Origin: Bacillota bacterium
GTDB lineage: Bacteria > Bacillota > Dehalobacteriia > UBA4068
Direction: 5' to 3'
Assembly (NCBI GenBank): GCA_024679955.1
Contig: JAILCQ010000044.1
Span: 1 to 64,000, forward strand
DNA: 64,000 bases
A program made the translations under genes and the position numbers. Below are positions 49,731 to 59,339 of this stretch, piece after piece (position 1 is the stretch's first letter; every line of letters starts with the position of its first letter). The notes beneath the pieces are model-generated. The model saw only the letters and a program-made list of their open reading frames with translations. It was not told where the DNA came from and did not search any database.

Positions 49731-52202
49731 ATGACGGAGCTTTTGGCCCCCGCCGGCAGCATGGAGGCCTTCCATGCGGCGATCTTTAACGGCGCGGACG
49801 CCGTGTATATGGGCGGCAAGGATTTCGGCGCACGGGCTTTTGCCGAGAATTTTGACGACGAAGCCATGGAAAAAGCCATACGCACCGCCCATTTTCACGG
49901 AAAAAAAGTATATGTGACGGTCAATACCCTGATCGCCGACGATGAAATGGGCCAGGCTTTGGATTATGCGGCGCGGCTGCATCAATGGGGCGTGGACGGG
50001 ATACTCATACAGGATCTGGGCCTGCTCTACCATTTGCGCCGGGCCATGCCCCGTCTGCCTTTGCATGCCAGCACACAAATGAGCCTGCACAATGCGGCGG
50101 GGGTGGCTTTCGCCGCCGCCCGGGGCATGCGCCGGGTGGTGCTGGCCAGGGAACTGTCCCTGGACGATATCGCCGCCGTGCAGGCGGCCAGCGATATCGA
50201 GCTGGAGATTTTCATTCACGGGGCCTTGTGCGTATGCTATTCCGGCCAATGCTTGTTTTCCAGCATGGTGGGGGGCCGCAGCGGCAATCGGGGCAAATGC
50301 GCCCAGCCCTGCCGCATGGCCTATACCCTGGTGGATGAAAAGGGTGCGGCCCAAAGCAGCGAGAGCCAGGGCAAGTATTTGCTTTCCCCCAAGGATTTGG
50401 TGGGCCTGCCGGAAATCGACGCCCTGTACCGCCTGGGCGTGGCCTCCTGGAAAATCGAAGGCCGCATGAAAAAACCTGAATACGCGGCCATCACCGCCGC
50501 CGTATACAGCCGCTATTTGCGCCGGCTGGAAGAACAGGGGACGGCTGCCGTGGACGGGGAAGATATGCGCCGCTTGCTGCAGGTTTTCAACCGGGATCAT
50601 TGTTCCGGCTATTGGCACGGCAATCCCGGCGCGGATCTGATGAGCTACCGCCGCCCCAATAACCGGGGCCTGTTCCTGGGCCGGATCAGCCGGGCCCAGG
50701 ACGGCTATATCCGCCTGAAGCTGGAGCAGCCTTTGTCCCTGGGGGACGGCGTGGACGTGTGGGTGTCCGTCGGCGGCTGCCAGGGCTTCACCGTCAGTAA
50801 GATCATCCTCGGGGGGCAGCCGGCAGAGCATGCCCAAGCCGGCGATGTGGTGGATATCCCCAGTAGGGCCGGAAGGCCGGGGGACCGGGTGTTCAAAACC
50901 TTTGACGCGCCTTTGATGGCCGGGGCCCAGGCCAGTTATGGCCGTCCCCGGGAAAAACGGCTGGATTTTACCATCGAGGCCAAAAAAGGCTGGCCTTTGA
51001 CGGTCCGCGCCGTGGACGAGGACGGGTTTTGCGCCGAAGCGGTTTCCGATTATATCGTTTCCGCGGCCCAAACCAGCGTCAGCGATTGGCGCAGCGTGCA
51101 GGCGCAATTGCAGCGTCTGGGGGGCAGCGGGTATGCTTTCGGCGCTTTGGATGGGGAGATGGACGGGGATATCATGCTCCCCGCCTCGGTGCTGAACCGC
51201 TGCCGCCGGGAAGTGGTGGCGCAATTGCTGGAACGGCATTGCCAAAGCGGCCCCCCGCCGGCATGGGATCGGCAAGCTCTGGAACAGGCCAAGGCCGCTT
51301 CCGCACCGGCCCGGCCCCATCCGGCGGCCCGGCCACGGTTGGCGGTGATCGTGGAGGATGAGGAAACCGCCCTTGCCGCCCTGGGGCAAGGCATAAGCGA
51401 TATTTATGTGGACGCCGTGGGCTTTCGCGGCTATCGGGACTGGGATTATCCTGCCCTGCAGCAAAAGCTGCAGCCGAAGGGCGGGCGTTTGATCCCCTAT
51501 CTGCCGCAGATCATCGCCCAAAGCGATTTGACAAAATGGCAAAGCCGCATCGCTTTCTGGCAATCCTTGTCTTTGCCGGCGCTGGTGGTGAACAATCCCG
51601 GACAACTGGTTTTGGCCAGGGAGGCCGGTTGGCAGGGCGAACTGTACGGCGGGGCCGCTTTGAATGTGTTCAATGCCGCCGCCGCCGCTTTATTGGCGGA
51701 GGAAGGCTTGCGCCGCCTTTGCCTCTCTCCGGAACTGGCCTTGAACCAGATACAGCGCTTGAGCGACTGGCCGGTGGAAAAGGAACTGACGGTGCAGGGG
51801 CCCAGCCAGTTGATGGTCAGCGAATACTGCCCCCTGGGGGCGCTGCTGGGCGGCCGCAGCCGGGAACGGGCCTGCGCCGGCCCCTGCCGGAAGAACAACC
51901 GTCTGGCCCTGAAGGATGAAAAGGGCTATGTTTTCCCCCTGCGCTGCGATAAGGAATGCCGGGCCCATATTTTCAATTCCCGGGATCTATGCCTGCTGCC
52001 GGACATGCCCAAGCTGATACAGGCGGGGGTGTCGGTGCTGACTTTGGATTTGCGGCTGTATCCTGTGGACAAAGCCAAACGGATCATGGGCTTGTACGCC
52101 CTGGCTCTGAAAGGGCCCGGGGCCGCGGCGGAGGCCGCCGGCAAAACCGGGGATCTGCTGCCGGAGGGGTATACGAAAGGACATTTATACAGAGGCGTTT
52201 AA
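49731..52202 (+). CDS. U32-family peptidase-like protein with DUF3656
   Basis: The 823-residue protein has an N-terminal U32 domain (MTELLAPAGSMEAFHAAIFN, GADAVYMGGKDFGARAFAEN, LHASTQMSLHNAAG) with its Cys-rich core (EIFIHGALCVCYSGQCLFSS, GNRGKCAQPCRMAY). A DUF3656 region follows. A second U32-like half near the C-terminus carries a Cys set (CAGPCRKNN, LRCDKECRAHIFNSRDLCLL). Homologues such as RlhA take part in rRNA or tRNA hydroxylation rather than simple proteolysis, with Fe-S or prephenate-dependent chemistry. GAAAGGAGC precedes the ATG. Its stop overlaps the mutS2 start by one base (TAATG). Confidence 0.88.
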   Translation: MTELLAPAGSMEAFHAAIFNGADAVYMGGKDFGARAFAENFDDEAMEKAIRTAHFHGKKVYVTVNTLIADDEMGQALDYAARLHQWGVDGILIQDLGLLYHLRRAMPRLPLHASTQMSLHNAAGVAFAAARGMRRVVLARELSLDDIAAVQAASDIELEIFIHGALCVCYSGQCLFSSMVGGRSGNRGKCAQPCRMAYTLVDEKGAAQSSESQGKYLLSPKDLVGLPEIDALYRLGVASWKIEGRMKKPEYAAITAAVYSRYLRRLEEQGTAAVDGEDMRRLLQVFNRDHCSGYWHGNPGADLMSYRRPNNRGLFLGRISRAQDGYIRLKLEQPLSLGDGVDVWVSVGGCQGFTVSKIILGGQPAEHAQAGDVVDIPSRAGRPGDRVFKTFDAPLMAGAQASYGRPREKRLDFTIEAKKGWPLTVRAVDEDGFCAEAVSDYIVSAAQTSVSDWRSVQAQLQRLGGSGYAFGALDGEMDGDIMLPASVLNRCRREVVAQLLERHCQSGPPPAWDRQALEQAKAASAPARPHPAARPRLAVIVEDEETALAALGQGISDIYVDAVGFRGYRDWDYPALQQKLQPKGGRLIPYLPQIIAQSDLTKWQSRIAFWQSLSLPALVVNNPGQLVLAREAGWQGELYGGAALNVFNAAAAALLAEEGLRRLCLSPELALNQIQRLSDWPVEKELTVQGPSQLMVSEYCPLGALLGGRSRERACAGPCRKNNRLALKDEKGYVFPLRCDKECRAHIFNSRDLCLLPDMPKLIQAGVSVLTLDLRLYPVDKAKRIMGLYALALKGPGAAAEAAGKTGDLLPEGYTKGHLYRGV

Positions 52203-54565
52203 TGGATAGCGGAACTTTAAAAAAACTGGAATACGATAAGATTTTGCAGCGCCTGGCTGGATTTTGCTCTTTTGCGGTTTCCCGGGAGCTGGCGGAAGGC
52301 TTGACTCCGGTAGGCGACGCCTTTGAAGCCGGACAATTGCAAAGGGAAACCGACGAAGCCAGGGAATTGCTGCGCCTGTATCCTACCTTTAGCCTGGGCG
52401 GCCTTTGGGACATTCGCGGCGATCTGCAGCATTTGCAGATCGGCGGCATATTGGAAGCCGAGGCTTTGCTGCGTTTGGCGGCCATGTTCCGCGCCGCCCG
52501 TTTGGCCAAGGCCTTTTTCAGCGAGATCAAAGGCAGCTTTCCCGTGCTTACCTCTTTGGGCCGGGGCCTGACCGTAGGCAAGACCTTGGAAAGCGCCGTG
52601 GAAAAGGCCATCGGCGACGACGGCTCCGTCCAGGACCGGGCCAGCGAGGCCCTGTACAATCTGCGCCGCCGCCGGCAATTGACCGGGCAAAGGATCAAAG
52701 ACCGGCTGGACAGCCTGATCCACAACCCCAATACCGCCAAATTCTTGCAGGACCCCATCGTCACCATTCGCGCCAACCGCTATGTGGTGCCGGTGAAGCA
52801 GGAGTATCGGGGGCAGATTTCCGGCGTGGCCCATGACCAGTCCGCCTCCGGGGCGACGGTATTCATCGAGCCTTTGGCGGTGATGGAGCTGAACAATGAA
52901 CTGACCGTCATTTCCCGGGAGGAGGAGGAGGAGATCGCCGCCATCTTCCGGGCTCTTTCCCAATTGGCCCACAGCTTTTCCCAGGAATTGACCGCCAATC
53001 TCAACCGTTTGGCCGCCCTGGATTTCATTTTGGCCAAAGGCAAGCTCAGCTATGAAATGGACGGCGCGCCGCCTCATATCGCCGCCGAAGGCCCGCTGGT
53101 TTTGCGCCAGGCCCGGCATCCGCTGATCGCCGCCGCCCGGGTGGTCCCCATCGACCTGCGCCTGGACAGGCAGATTTCCGCCATGGTGATCACCGGCCCC
53201 AATACCGGCGGCAAAACCGTGGCTTTGAAAACCGTGGGCCTGCTTACGCTGATGGGGCTTTCCGGTTTGCATATCCCGGCGGATCCCGGCTGTCAGCTGC
53301 TCTGCTTCCGGCAGGTTTTCGCCGATATCGGCGACGAGCAAAGCATAGAACAGAATCTGTCCACCTTTTCTTCCCATATGACCAATATCGTTTCCATCCT
53401 CAGCCGGGCGGATGAAGACAGCCTGATCCTGCTGGACGAATTATGCGCCGGTACCGATCCCACCGAAGGGGCGGCTTTGGCCATGTCCATTTTGAAGCGC
53501 CTGGCCGCCAAAGGGGCCAGGGTGGTGGCCACCACCCATTACAGCGAGCTGAAAGCCTTCGCTTATAACAACCCCGGCTTTATCAATGCCAGCGTGGAGT
53601 TTGACGTGGCTACTTTATCCCCCACCTACCGGCTGCAAATGGGGGTGCCCGGCAAGAGCAACGCCTTTGAGATCAGCCGCCGCCTGGGGCTGGACCCGCA
53701 AATCATCGACGAAGCTGCCACCCATCTTTCCAGCGAAGACGTGGCGGTAGCGGCCATGCTGGCGGAGCTGGAGACCCTGCGCCGTCAGACCGAGGCGGAA
53801 CAGGAAGCCGCCCGTATCGCCGGGGAGGCGGTGCGGCGGCGGGAAGAGCTGCTGTCCCAGGAGGAGCAAAAGCTGCGCATCAAAGGCAACGCCCTGCTGC
53901 GCAACGCCAATCTGCAGGCGCAGAAAATCATCGACGAGACCCGGGAAAAAAGCCGCCAGCTCTACCGGGAGACCCAGGAAAAGCTGGCCAAAGACAAAGC
54001 TGCGGAACGGGCCTGGCAGGAGGCGCAGAAAAAGCTGAAGGATTGGCGCAGCCAATTGGAAGACGAGATCCCCGAACCGGTTTTTGCCGGCGAAGCGCCG
54101 AAAAGCGTCAAAAAAGGGGATTATGTGTTCTTGCCCAAGCTCAATCAATACGGCCATGTGGCCGCGGCGCCGGATCAAAACGGCGATCTGCTGCTGCAGG
54201 TGGGGGTGATCAAGCTGAAGGCGGCGCTGAAGGATATCCGCCTGGCCGACGAAGACAAAGCCCCCAAAAACAAAGGCAAATACCGGGGCGACGGCATCGG
54301 CGTCCGCAAAGCCCGGGGGGTGGAGGCGGAATTGGACCTGCACGGCATGGACAGCATGGAAGCCATCCATCTGCTGGATAAATATATCGACGACGCCTTT
54401 ATCGCCGGCTTGAAGCAGGTGCGCATCAATCATGGCCGGGGCACCGGCGCGCTGCGGGCGGCCACCCATGAGTATTTGCGTACCCACCGCCTGGTAAAAA
54501 AATATCACCTGGCGGAGCTAGCCGAAGGCGGCCCTGGCGTCACCATCGTGTTTTTGGATCAATAA
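52202..54565 (+). CDS. mutS2: Endonuclease MutS2 / ribosome-collision splitting factor
   Basis: The 787-residue protein has the MutS2 layout: N-terminal core and clamp (about 1-310), ABC-type ATPase with Walker A GPNTGGKT and signature STFSSHM, Walker B LILLDELCAGTDPTEGAAL and H-loop TTHYSELKAF; a coiled-coil (about 515-640); a KOW-like segment (VKKGDYVFLPKLNQYGHVAA); and a C-terminal Smr nuclease domain (AELDLHGMDSMEAIHLL, INHGRGTGALR). Members suppress recombination or, in Bacillus, split collided ribosomes. It is translationally coupled to the upstream U32 gene. Confidence 0.94.
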   Translation: MDSGTLKKLEYDKILQRLAGFCSFAVSRELAEGLTPVGDAFEAGQLQRETDEARELLRLYPTFSLGGLWDIRGDLQHLQIGGILEAEALLRLAAMFRAARLAKAFFSEIKGSFPVLTSLGRGLTVGKTLESAVEKAIGDDGSVQDRASEALYNLRRRRQLTGQRIKDRLDSLIHNPNTAKFLQDPIVTIRANRYVVPVKQEYRGQISGVAHDQSASGATVFIEPLAVMELNNELTVISREEEEEIAAIFRALSQLAHSFSQELTANLNRLAALDFILAKGKLSYEMDGAPPHIAAEGPLVLRQARHPLIAAARVVPIDLRLDRQISAMVITGPNTGGKTVALKTVGLLTLMGLSGLHIPADPGCQLLCFRQVFADIGDEQSIEQNLSTFSSHMTNIVSILSRADEDSLILLDELCAGTDPTEGAALAMSILKRLAAKGARVVATTHYSELKAFAYNNPGFINASVEFDVATLSPTYRLQMGVPGKSNAFEISRRLGLDPQIIDEAATHLSSEDVAVAAMLAELETLRRQTEAEQEAARIAGEAVRRREELLSQEEQKLRIKGNALLRNANLQAQKIIDETREKSRQLYRETQEKLAKDKAAERAWQEAQKKLKDWRSQLEDEIPEPVFAGEAPKSVKKGDYVFLPKLNQYGHVAAAPDQNGDLLLQVGVIKLKAALKDIRLADEDKAPKNKGKYRGDGIGVRKARGVEAELDLHGMDSMEAIHLLDKYIDDAFIAGLKQVRINHGRGTGALRAATHEYLRTHRLVKKYHLAELAEGGPGVTIVFLDQ

Positions 54566-54622
54566 GCCGGCCGGACCGCCAAGCCCATCTGCTTGAAAGC
54601 TTGATCGGATACAGCATACGGC

Positions 54623-54658
54623 AACGCCGCCGTCCTTTTACGGACGGCGGCGTTTGGT
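54623..54658. terminator. Bidirectional terminator between mutS2 and radA
   Basis: A perfect 13-bp stem (54623-54635 with 54642-54654) and a 6-nt loop lie between the two convergent genes; a short T-rich stretch follows. Confidence 0.75.
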
Positions 54659-54719
54659 CTCTGTTTGCCCCTCGCCGGCCTTCGCGGGAGAGAAGGATAT
54701 TGGGGTATGGGGCGTGGTT

Positions 54720-56078
54720 TTATACCGGCAAATCCAAAATGGTCAGGGCCTGGCGCAGGTCTTTGGCCTGCAGCAGCCGCAGGCCGCAGGATTCGCCTTC
54801 GCTGCCGGCGGGCAAAAGGATGTGGCGGAAGCCAAAGGCCGCTCCTTCCCGGCAGCGCTTGTCCGTTTGCCCGATATTGCGCAATTCCCCCAGCAGCCCC
54901 GCTTCCCCTGCCAGCAAAACGTCCTGGGGCAAGGGCCGGTCCTGCAGCGAGGAAACGATGGCCGCCGCCGCCGCCAGATCGGCAGCCGGATCGTCGGCCC
55001 GGGCGCCGCCGGCCACGTTGACGTATACGTCTTTATCCCCCAGGGGCAGATGCAGCTTCTTTTCCAGAACGGCGATGATCAGCAGCAAACGGTTGTAATC
55101 GTAACCGCCGGCCAAACGGCGGGGATTGCCGAAGGCGCTTTTGCCCACCAAAGCCTGGATCTCCAAAAGCAAGGGCCGGTTGCCCTGCATCACGCAGGTC
55201 ACCGCCGAGCCGGGCTCTTCCGGCCGCCGGTTGCTGATAAAATAGGCGGAAGGATCGGACAAAGGCTGCAGCCCCTCCCGTTCCATTTGAAAAACGCCCA
55301 GTTCATTGGTGGAGCCGAAACGGTTTTTCACCGCCCGCAGCAGCCGCAGGCTGTTGTAGCGTTCCCCCTCGAAATAGAGCACCGTATCCACCATATGCTC
55401 CAATACCCGGGGGCCGGCCAGCAGTCCTTCCTTGGTGACATGGCCGATGAGCATCACCGGGATGTTTTTTTGCCGGGCCAGGGCCAAGCAGGCCGCCGCC
55501 ACCGCCCGCACCTGGGAAACGCTGCCGGGGGCGCTGGTTAAAGCAGGGCTGTACAGGGCCTGCACGCTGTCGGCGATCAACAGGCTCAGGGGCATATCCG
55601 CTGCCTGGTTTAGGGCTTCTTCGATGTCGGTTTGCGCCAATATATACAGGTTGGGTTGCATGGCTCCCAGTCTCTCCCCCCGCATGCGGATTTGCGCCGC
55701 CGATTCTTCACCGCTGATATACAGCACCGGGCCGTATTCGGCCATGGCGGCGGCGGCCTGCAGCAGCAGGGTGGATTTGCCGATGCCCGGTTCTCCCCCC
55801 AGCAGGATGGAGGAACCGACGGTTATGCCCCCGCCCAGGGTCCGATCCAGTTCCGGCATATGTAAGAGCCGCCTTTGGGCGGAAGCGGCGGCCACCTCGC
55901 CGATGGGCTGGGGTTTGGCGATTTCCCGGGGAGACCGGCCCGGCGCCGCCGGTTTCTCCGGGGCGATCTTTTCTTCCACCAGGGCGTTCCATGCGCCGCA
56001 ATGGGGGCAGCGTCCGTACCATTTTACGCTTTCGCCGCCGCATTCCCGGCAAAAGAAAACGGTTTTTGCTTTGACCAT
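54720..56078 (-). CDS. radA: DNA repair protein RadA
   Basis: The 452-residue protein has the N-terminal zinc finger (FFCRECGGESVKWYGRCPHC), a RecA-like ATPase with Walker A GGEPGIGKST, the RadA-specific KNRFG motif (VKNRFGSTNELGVF) and a C-terminal Lon-protease-like domain (GDKDVYVNVAGGARADDPAA). It is a DNA helicase that helps branch migration in recombination. The start at 56078 (MVKAKTVFF) follows AAGGAT; a frame reaching 56357 is rejected because it overlaps the spoVAE coding region. It lies downstream of spoVAE by 124 bp. Confidence 0.94.
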   Translation of the reverse strand: MVKAKTVFFCRECGGESVKWYGRCPHCGAWNALVEEKIAPEKPAAPGRSPREIAKPQPIGEVAAASAQRRLLHMPELDRTLGGGITVGSSILLGGEPGIGKSTLLLQAAAAMAEYGPVLYISGEESAAQIRMRGERLGAMQPNLYILAQTDIEEALNQAADMPLSLLIADSVQALYSPALTSAPGSVSQVRAVAAACLALARQKNIPVMLIGHVTKEGLLAGPRVLEHMVDTVLYFEGERYNSLRLLRAVKNRFGSTNELGVFQMEREGLQPLSDPSAYFISNRRPEEPGSAVTCVMQGNRPLLLEIQALVGKSAFGNPRRLAGGYDYNRLLLIIAVLEKKLHLPLGDKDVYVNVAGGARADDPAADLAAAAAIVSSLQDRPLPQDVLLAGEAGLLGELRNIGQTDKRCREGAAFGFRHILLPAGSEGESCGLRLLQAKDLRQALTILDLPV

Positions 56079-56202
56079 AGGTTTATCCTTGTCTTTCTCC
56101 GCCGGCGGCGCGGTCGCGGCCGCCGGATGCGCTTTGCAGTTGCTGTTACAATTCCCTGCCGGCCGGGAAATCTCCTGTTTCCCGGCAAATTTTACCGCCC
56201 CG

Positions 56203-56565
56203 CTACAGCCGGGCCTTGCCCAGCAGGGCCGCGAAGAAGCCGAACAGCACGGCGGCGGCGATGCCGGCGGAGACCTGGCTGAGCGCGCCGCTGAACAATC
56301 CCACCAGGCCGCCGCTGCGGGCTCCGGATAAGGCTCCCTGCACCAGGGCGTTGCCAAAGCTGCTGATGGGCAAGGCCGCGCCGAAACCGGCGAATTCCAC
56401 CAAAGCGGGGTAGGCCCCCAGGGCCCCCAGCAGGCTGCCCAAACAGACCAGCAGGCTCAGGGCATGGGCCGGGGTCATTTTGGCCACGTCCAGCAGCAGT
56501 TGCCCTGCCAGGCAAAACAGGCCGCCCACCCAGAAGGCGCGAAAGAATTCCGTCAAAAGTGTCAT
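56203..56565 (-). CDS. spoVAE: Stage V sporulation protein AE
   Basis: This 120-residue membrane protein has about four helices (AFWVGGLFCLAGQLLLDVAK, HALSLLVCLGSLLGALGAYP) and the conserved PALVEFAGFGAALPISSFGN followed by GNALVQGAL. It resembles the SpoVAE (SpoVAEb) protein of the spore inner membrane Ca-dipicolinate channel complex. The ATG at 56565 follows AAGGGTG and lies 4 bp after the spoVAD stop. Confidence 0.9.
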   Translation of the reverse strand: MTLLTEFFRAFWVGGLFCLAGQLLLDVAKMTPAHALSLLVCLGSLLGALGAYPALVEFAGFGAALPISSFGNALVQGALSGARSGGLVGLFSGALSQVSAGIAAAVLFGFFAALLGKARL

Positions 56566-56569
56566 AGGC

Positions 56570-57589
56570 TTACACCCTTTCCATAACGATACCGTGACAA
56601 ATGCCGGGGATGCTTTCCCGCTGTTGATTGGCGCAGGGAGAAAGCAAAGCGCCGGTGGCGCAAAGCAAAATCCGCTGCATTTTCCCCTGCCGCAGCAGGT
56701 CGTAGGCATGCCCCAGCCCCACCGCGGCAGCGCAGCCGATGCCGCTGCCGCCGCAAAAGAATTTTTTGTTTTCCCCCAGCAGCATTTGCCCGCAGTCGCC
56801 GAAACGTTCCGCCACATCCGTCACGCCGTTGCCCTCCAGCAGCTCCAAGGCGATGGCCTGGCCGGCCTTTCCCAGATCGCCGCTGAGGATCAGGTCGTAA
56901 TCCCCGGCCTGCCGCTGGTTTTCCCGCAAATGGGCGGCCAGGGTATCGGCAAAAGCCGGGGCCATGACCGCGCCCATATTAAAAGGATCGCAAACGGACA
57001 AATCGATCACCCGGCCCACCGTCACGCCGGAGATGCATACACGGCTTTTTGTTCCGGCCGGGCCCAGCAGCGCCGCCCCAGCGGCGCAAACCGTATATTG
57101 GCTGGAGGGCGGCTTTTGCGCCCCGTATTCATTGGGGTAGCGGAACTGTTTTTCCGCGGTGCAGGTATGGCTGCCGGCCAGCGCCAGGGCGTAACCGGCT
57201 GCGCCGCAGGCCACGGCCAGGGAAGCGGCGGCCAAAGCCTGGCATATGGTGGCGCAGGCGGTATACATGCCGAAGAAAGGTATGCCCAATGCCCTGGCGC
57301 TAAAGGCGGAAGGGGTGTTTTGATTGAGAAGATCGCCGGCGCACAGCAGATCCACCTGTTCCCGGGCCACCCCCGCCTTGGTCAAAGCGGTTTCCGCGGC
57401 TTTCATCTGCATTTTTTGCTCCGCCTTTTCAAACGTGCTTTCCCCGGCATACAGATCCGTATAAATATGATCGAAGCTTTTTCCCAGAGGCCCTTGGCCT
57501 TCCGTCCGGCCGCCGCATATGCCCTGGCCGCAGATTTGCGGCGGATGGACGTAGCGCCAGCTTTGCCGTCCCAGTTTGAGGATTTCCAT
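56570..57589 (-). CDS. spoVAD: Stage V sporulation protein AD
   Basis: The 339-residue protein has the thiolase-like fold of SpoVAD, which binds dipicolinic acid. Family stretches are HPPQICGQGICGGRTEGQGP, DLLNQNTPSAFSARALGIPF, GIPFFGMYTACATICQALAA and RYPNEYGAQKPPSSQYTVCA. Length matches the family (about 335-340). It is the middle gene of spoVAC-AD-AE and lies 16 bp after spoVAC. Confidence 0.95.
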   Translation of the reverse strand: MEILKLGRQSWRYVHPPQICGQGICGGRTEGQGPLGKSFDHIYTDLYAGESTFEKAEQKMQMKAAETALTKAGVAREQVDLLCAGDLLNQNTPSAFSARALGIPFFGMYTACATICQALAAASLAVACGAAGYALALAGSHTCTAEKQFRYPNEYGAQKPPSSQYTVCAAGAALLGPAGTKSRVCISGVTVGRVIDLSVCDPFNMGAVMAPAFADTLAAHLRENQRQAGDYDLILSGDLGKAGQAIALELLEGNGVTDVAERFGDCGQMLLGENKKFFCGGSGIGCAAAVGLGHAYDLLRQGKMQRILLCATGALLSPCANQQRESIPGICHGIVMERV

Positions 57590-57605
57590 CGCTTTCCCCC
57601 TTTTC

Positions 57606-58064
57606 TTACAGCAGGCCCAACAGCAGTGCCGCCAGGCTCAAGGTCAGGGCGGATACCAGGCCGAACACCACCACCGCCCCGGCCAGCTTGAAGCTGTTGC
57701 AGCCGCTGCCCAGCACATAGCCTTCGTTTTTGTGTTCCAGCATGGCGGCGGCCAGGGAATTGGCGAAGCCGGTGATGGGCACCGCCAGCCCGGCCCCCAG
57801 CCTTTGGGCGGCGGCGTCGTATATATTGAGACCGGTAAACAGAGCGGCCAGCGCCACCGTGGCCAGCACCACGATGGTGGAGGCGGTTTGTTCCGGGATA
57901 TGCCGCAGGATCAGCAGATATTGGGCGCTTTGCGCCAAGGCGCAGAGCAGGCCGCCGCCGGCAAAAGCGGCGAGGCAATGGGCGGCCAGGGGCCGCGGCG
58001 GCGTATGCTTTTTGACGATGGCCGCGTACCAGGGCGGCGGCTGAGGCTTCGCTTTTCGTTTCAT
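57606..58064 (-). CDS. spoVAC: Stage V sporulation protein AC
   Basis: The 152-residue membrane protein has four or five helices and family stretches such as FAGGGLLCALAQSAQYLLIL, QRLGAGLAVPITGFANSLAA and EHKNEGYVLGSGCNSFKLAG, typical of SpoVAC, a mechanosensitive-like channel component for Ca-dipicolinate release. The start at 58064 follows AAAGGAGGG. It is the first gene of the operon, behind a sigma-G-like promoter (58092-58121). Confidence 0.94.
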   Translation of the reverse strand: MKRKAKPQPPPWYAAIVKKHTPPRPLAAHCLAAFAGGGLLCALAQSAQYLLILRHIPEQTASTIVVLATVALAALFTGLNIYDAAAQRLGAGLAVPITGFANSLAAAMLEHKNEGYVLGSGCNSFKLAGAVVVFGLVSALTLSLAALLLGLL

Positions 58065-58091
58065 GATCGCCCTCCTTTTGGCAAACGCTGC

Positions 58092-58121
58092 TAGTATGGG
58101 AAAAATCCGGTCCCTTTATAC
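58092..58121 (-). promoter_or_regulatory. Sigma-G-type promoter of the spoVA operon
   Basis: On the minus strand GTATA (58121-58117), an 18-bp spacer and CATACTA (58098-58092) match the sigma-G pattern GHATR-N17/18-CATNHTA. The predicted start lies about 20 bp before the spoVAC ATG. Forespore expression is known for spoVA in Bacillus, and this fits it. Confidence 0.65.
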
Positions 58122-58181
58122 ATATTTCCGGGCTTTGGCATGCAAGCTATAGAAGAATACGTTTGCAAAAGAGGGGAAAGC

Positions 58182-58865
58182 ATGAGTCTGTTGCTGATCC
58201 GTACCGTCGTTCTGTATTTTTTGACCTTGTTCGCCTTGAAAGCCATGGGCAAAAGGCAATTGGGGCAATTGCAGCCTTTTGATTTCGTGGTGCTGCTGAT
58301 CATTTCCGAAAGCGCCTCTTTGGCCATGCAAAGCAATACCGTTCCTCTGGTGGACAGCGTATTGCCCATCGCCGTCCTGGCGGTGATGCAGGTCTTGTTT
58401 TCTTTGATCAATTTAAAAAGCGAAAAGATGCGGGATTTTTTTTGCGGCAAACCCACCACATTGATCCTGGACGGCAAATTGCAGGAAAAGGAATTGCGCC
58501 GTCTGCGGGTGGATCTCAACGATATTCTGGAACAGTGCCGCATCCAGGGCTATTTTGATATCACGGAATTGGCGTTGGTTTTGATGGAGACCAACGGCCA
58601 GATCAGCATTTTGCCCAAAACCGCCCACCGGCCCCTGGCCGTCGGCGATATGCCGGAGCCGCCGCCCCGGGAAACCGTGCCCTATGCGCTGATTTTGGAC
58701 GGGCATGTGAACCGCCGGGCCTTGCGGCGGCTGGGCTATGATGAGAACTGGCTGCGCAAACAATTGGCCCGGGCCCATATCGGCCATGCCCGCCAGGTGT
58801 TCATCGCCGGGGTGGACAGTGGCGGACGCTTCTATTATCAACGCAAGCAGGGGGAGGGTGAATAA
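58182..58865 (+). CDS. DUF421 (YetF-like) membrane protein
   Basis: The 227-residue protein has three N-terminal helices (LLLIRTVVLYFLTLFALKAM, FDFVVLLIISESASLAMQSN, LPIAVLAVMQVLFSLINL) and a soluble C-terminal domain with GKPTTLILDGKLQEKELRRL and GYFDITELALVLMETNGQIS, typical of DUF421. Such genes often lie beside spoVA genes in spore formers. The start at 58182 follows GAGGGGAAAG. It is divergent from the spoVA operon. The DUF4363 gene follows directly, so the two are one unit. Function unknown. Confidence 0.88.
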   Translation: MSLLLIRTVVLYFLTLFALKAMGKRQLGQLQPFDFVVLLIISESASLAMQSNTVPLVDSVLPIAVLAVMQVLFSLINLKSEKMRDFFCGKPTTLILDGKLQEKELRRLRVDLNDILEQCRIQGYFDITELALVLMETNGQISILPKTAHRPLAVGDMPEPPPRETVPYALILDGHVNRRALRRLGYDENWLRKQLARAHIGHARQVFIAGVDSGGRFYYQRKQGEGE

Positions 58866-59249
58866 ATGAAGCGGCAATACCTGTTGCTGGCCGCGGCGGC
58901 GGTGCTGCTGGCGGCCGGCTGCTTTGCCGGTTTGCGCTATGTGTCCCGCTCTACGGAACAGCTGTCGGCCATGACCCGGCCGGTGCTGGCGGCGGTGGAA
59001 AAACAGGATTGGCCCGCCGCCCAGGCCGCCTACAGCGCATTGGAACAGGATTGGCGGCGGCATGCCGGCGTCTGGCAGACGATCATCCGTCACGAAGACC
59101 TGCGGGATATCGAAGGGGTGATGGTGGATCTGCAGGTGACGCTGGCGGAAGAAAACCGGGCGCAGGCGGCGAAAGAATTGGCGGAGCTGCTTTTTTATCT
59201 GGAACAGGTGGCGGAAAACGAAAGCCTGCGGCTGCAAAACATTTTATAG
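58866..59249 (+). CDS. DUF4363 family membrane-anchored protein
   Basis: The 127-residue protein has an N-terminal hydrophobic segment (YLLLAAAAVLLAAGCFAGLR) and a helical outer part (WPAAQAAYSALEQDWRRHAG, LRDIEGVMVDLQVTLAEENR, AQAAKELAELLFYLEQVAEN), the DUF4363 pattern. Its ATG follows the DUF421 stop immediately (0 bp gap). Members co-occur with DUF421 proteins in Clostridia. Function unknown. Confidence 0.8.
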   Translation: MKRQYLLLAAAAVLLAAGCFAGLRYVSRSTEQLSAMTRPVLAAVEKQDWPAAQAAYSALEQDWRRHAGVWQTIIRHEDLRDIEGVMVDLQVTLAEENRAQAAKELAELLFYLEQVAENESLRLQNIL

Positions 59250-59339
59250 AAGCTGAAACCGGCGGGACTGGCGGGGCCTGCCGGTTCCGGCTTTGGGAAG
59301 GGCAAAAGAAAATAAAAATGAGAAAAACCGTTTTCCCTC

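Noticed and set aside
48633..51605. A 990-codon open frame on the minus strand opposite the NIF3-like and U32 genes
   Set aside because: His/Gly/Gln-rich composition typical of an antisense frame of GC-rich coding DNA; the opposite strand carries well-conserved proteins.
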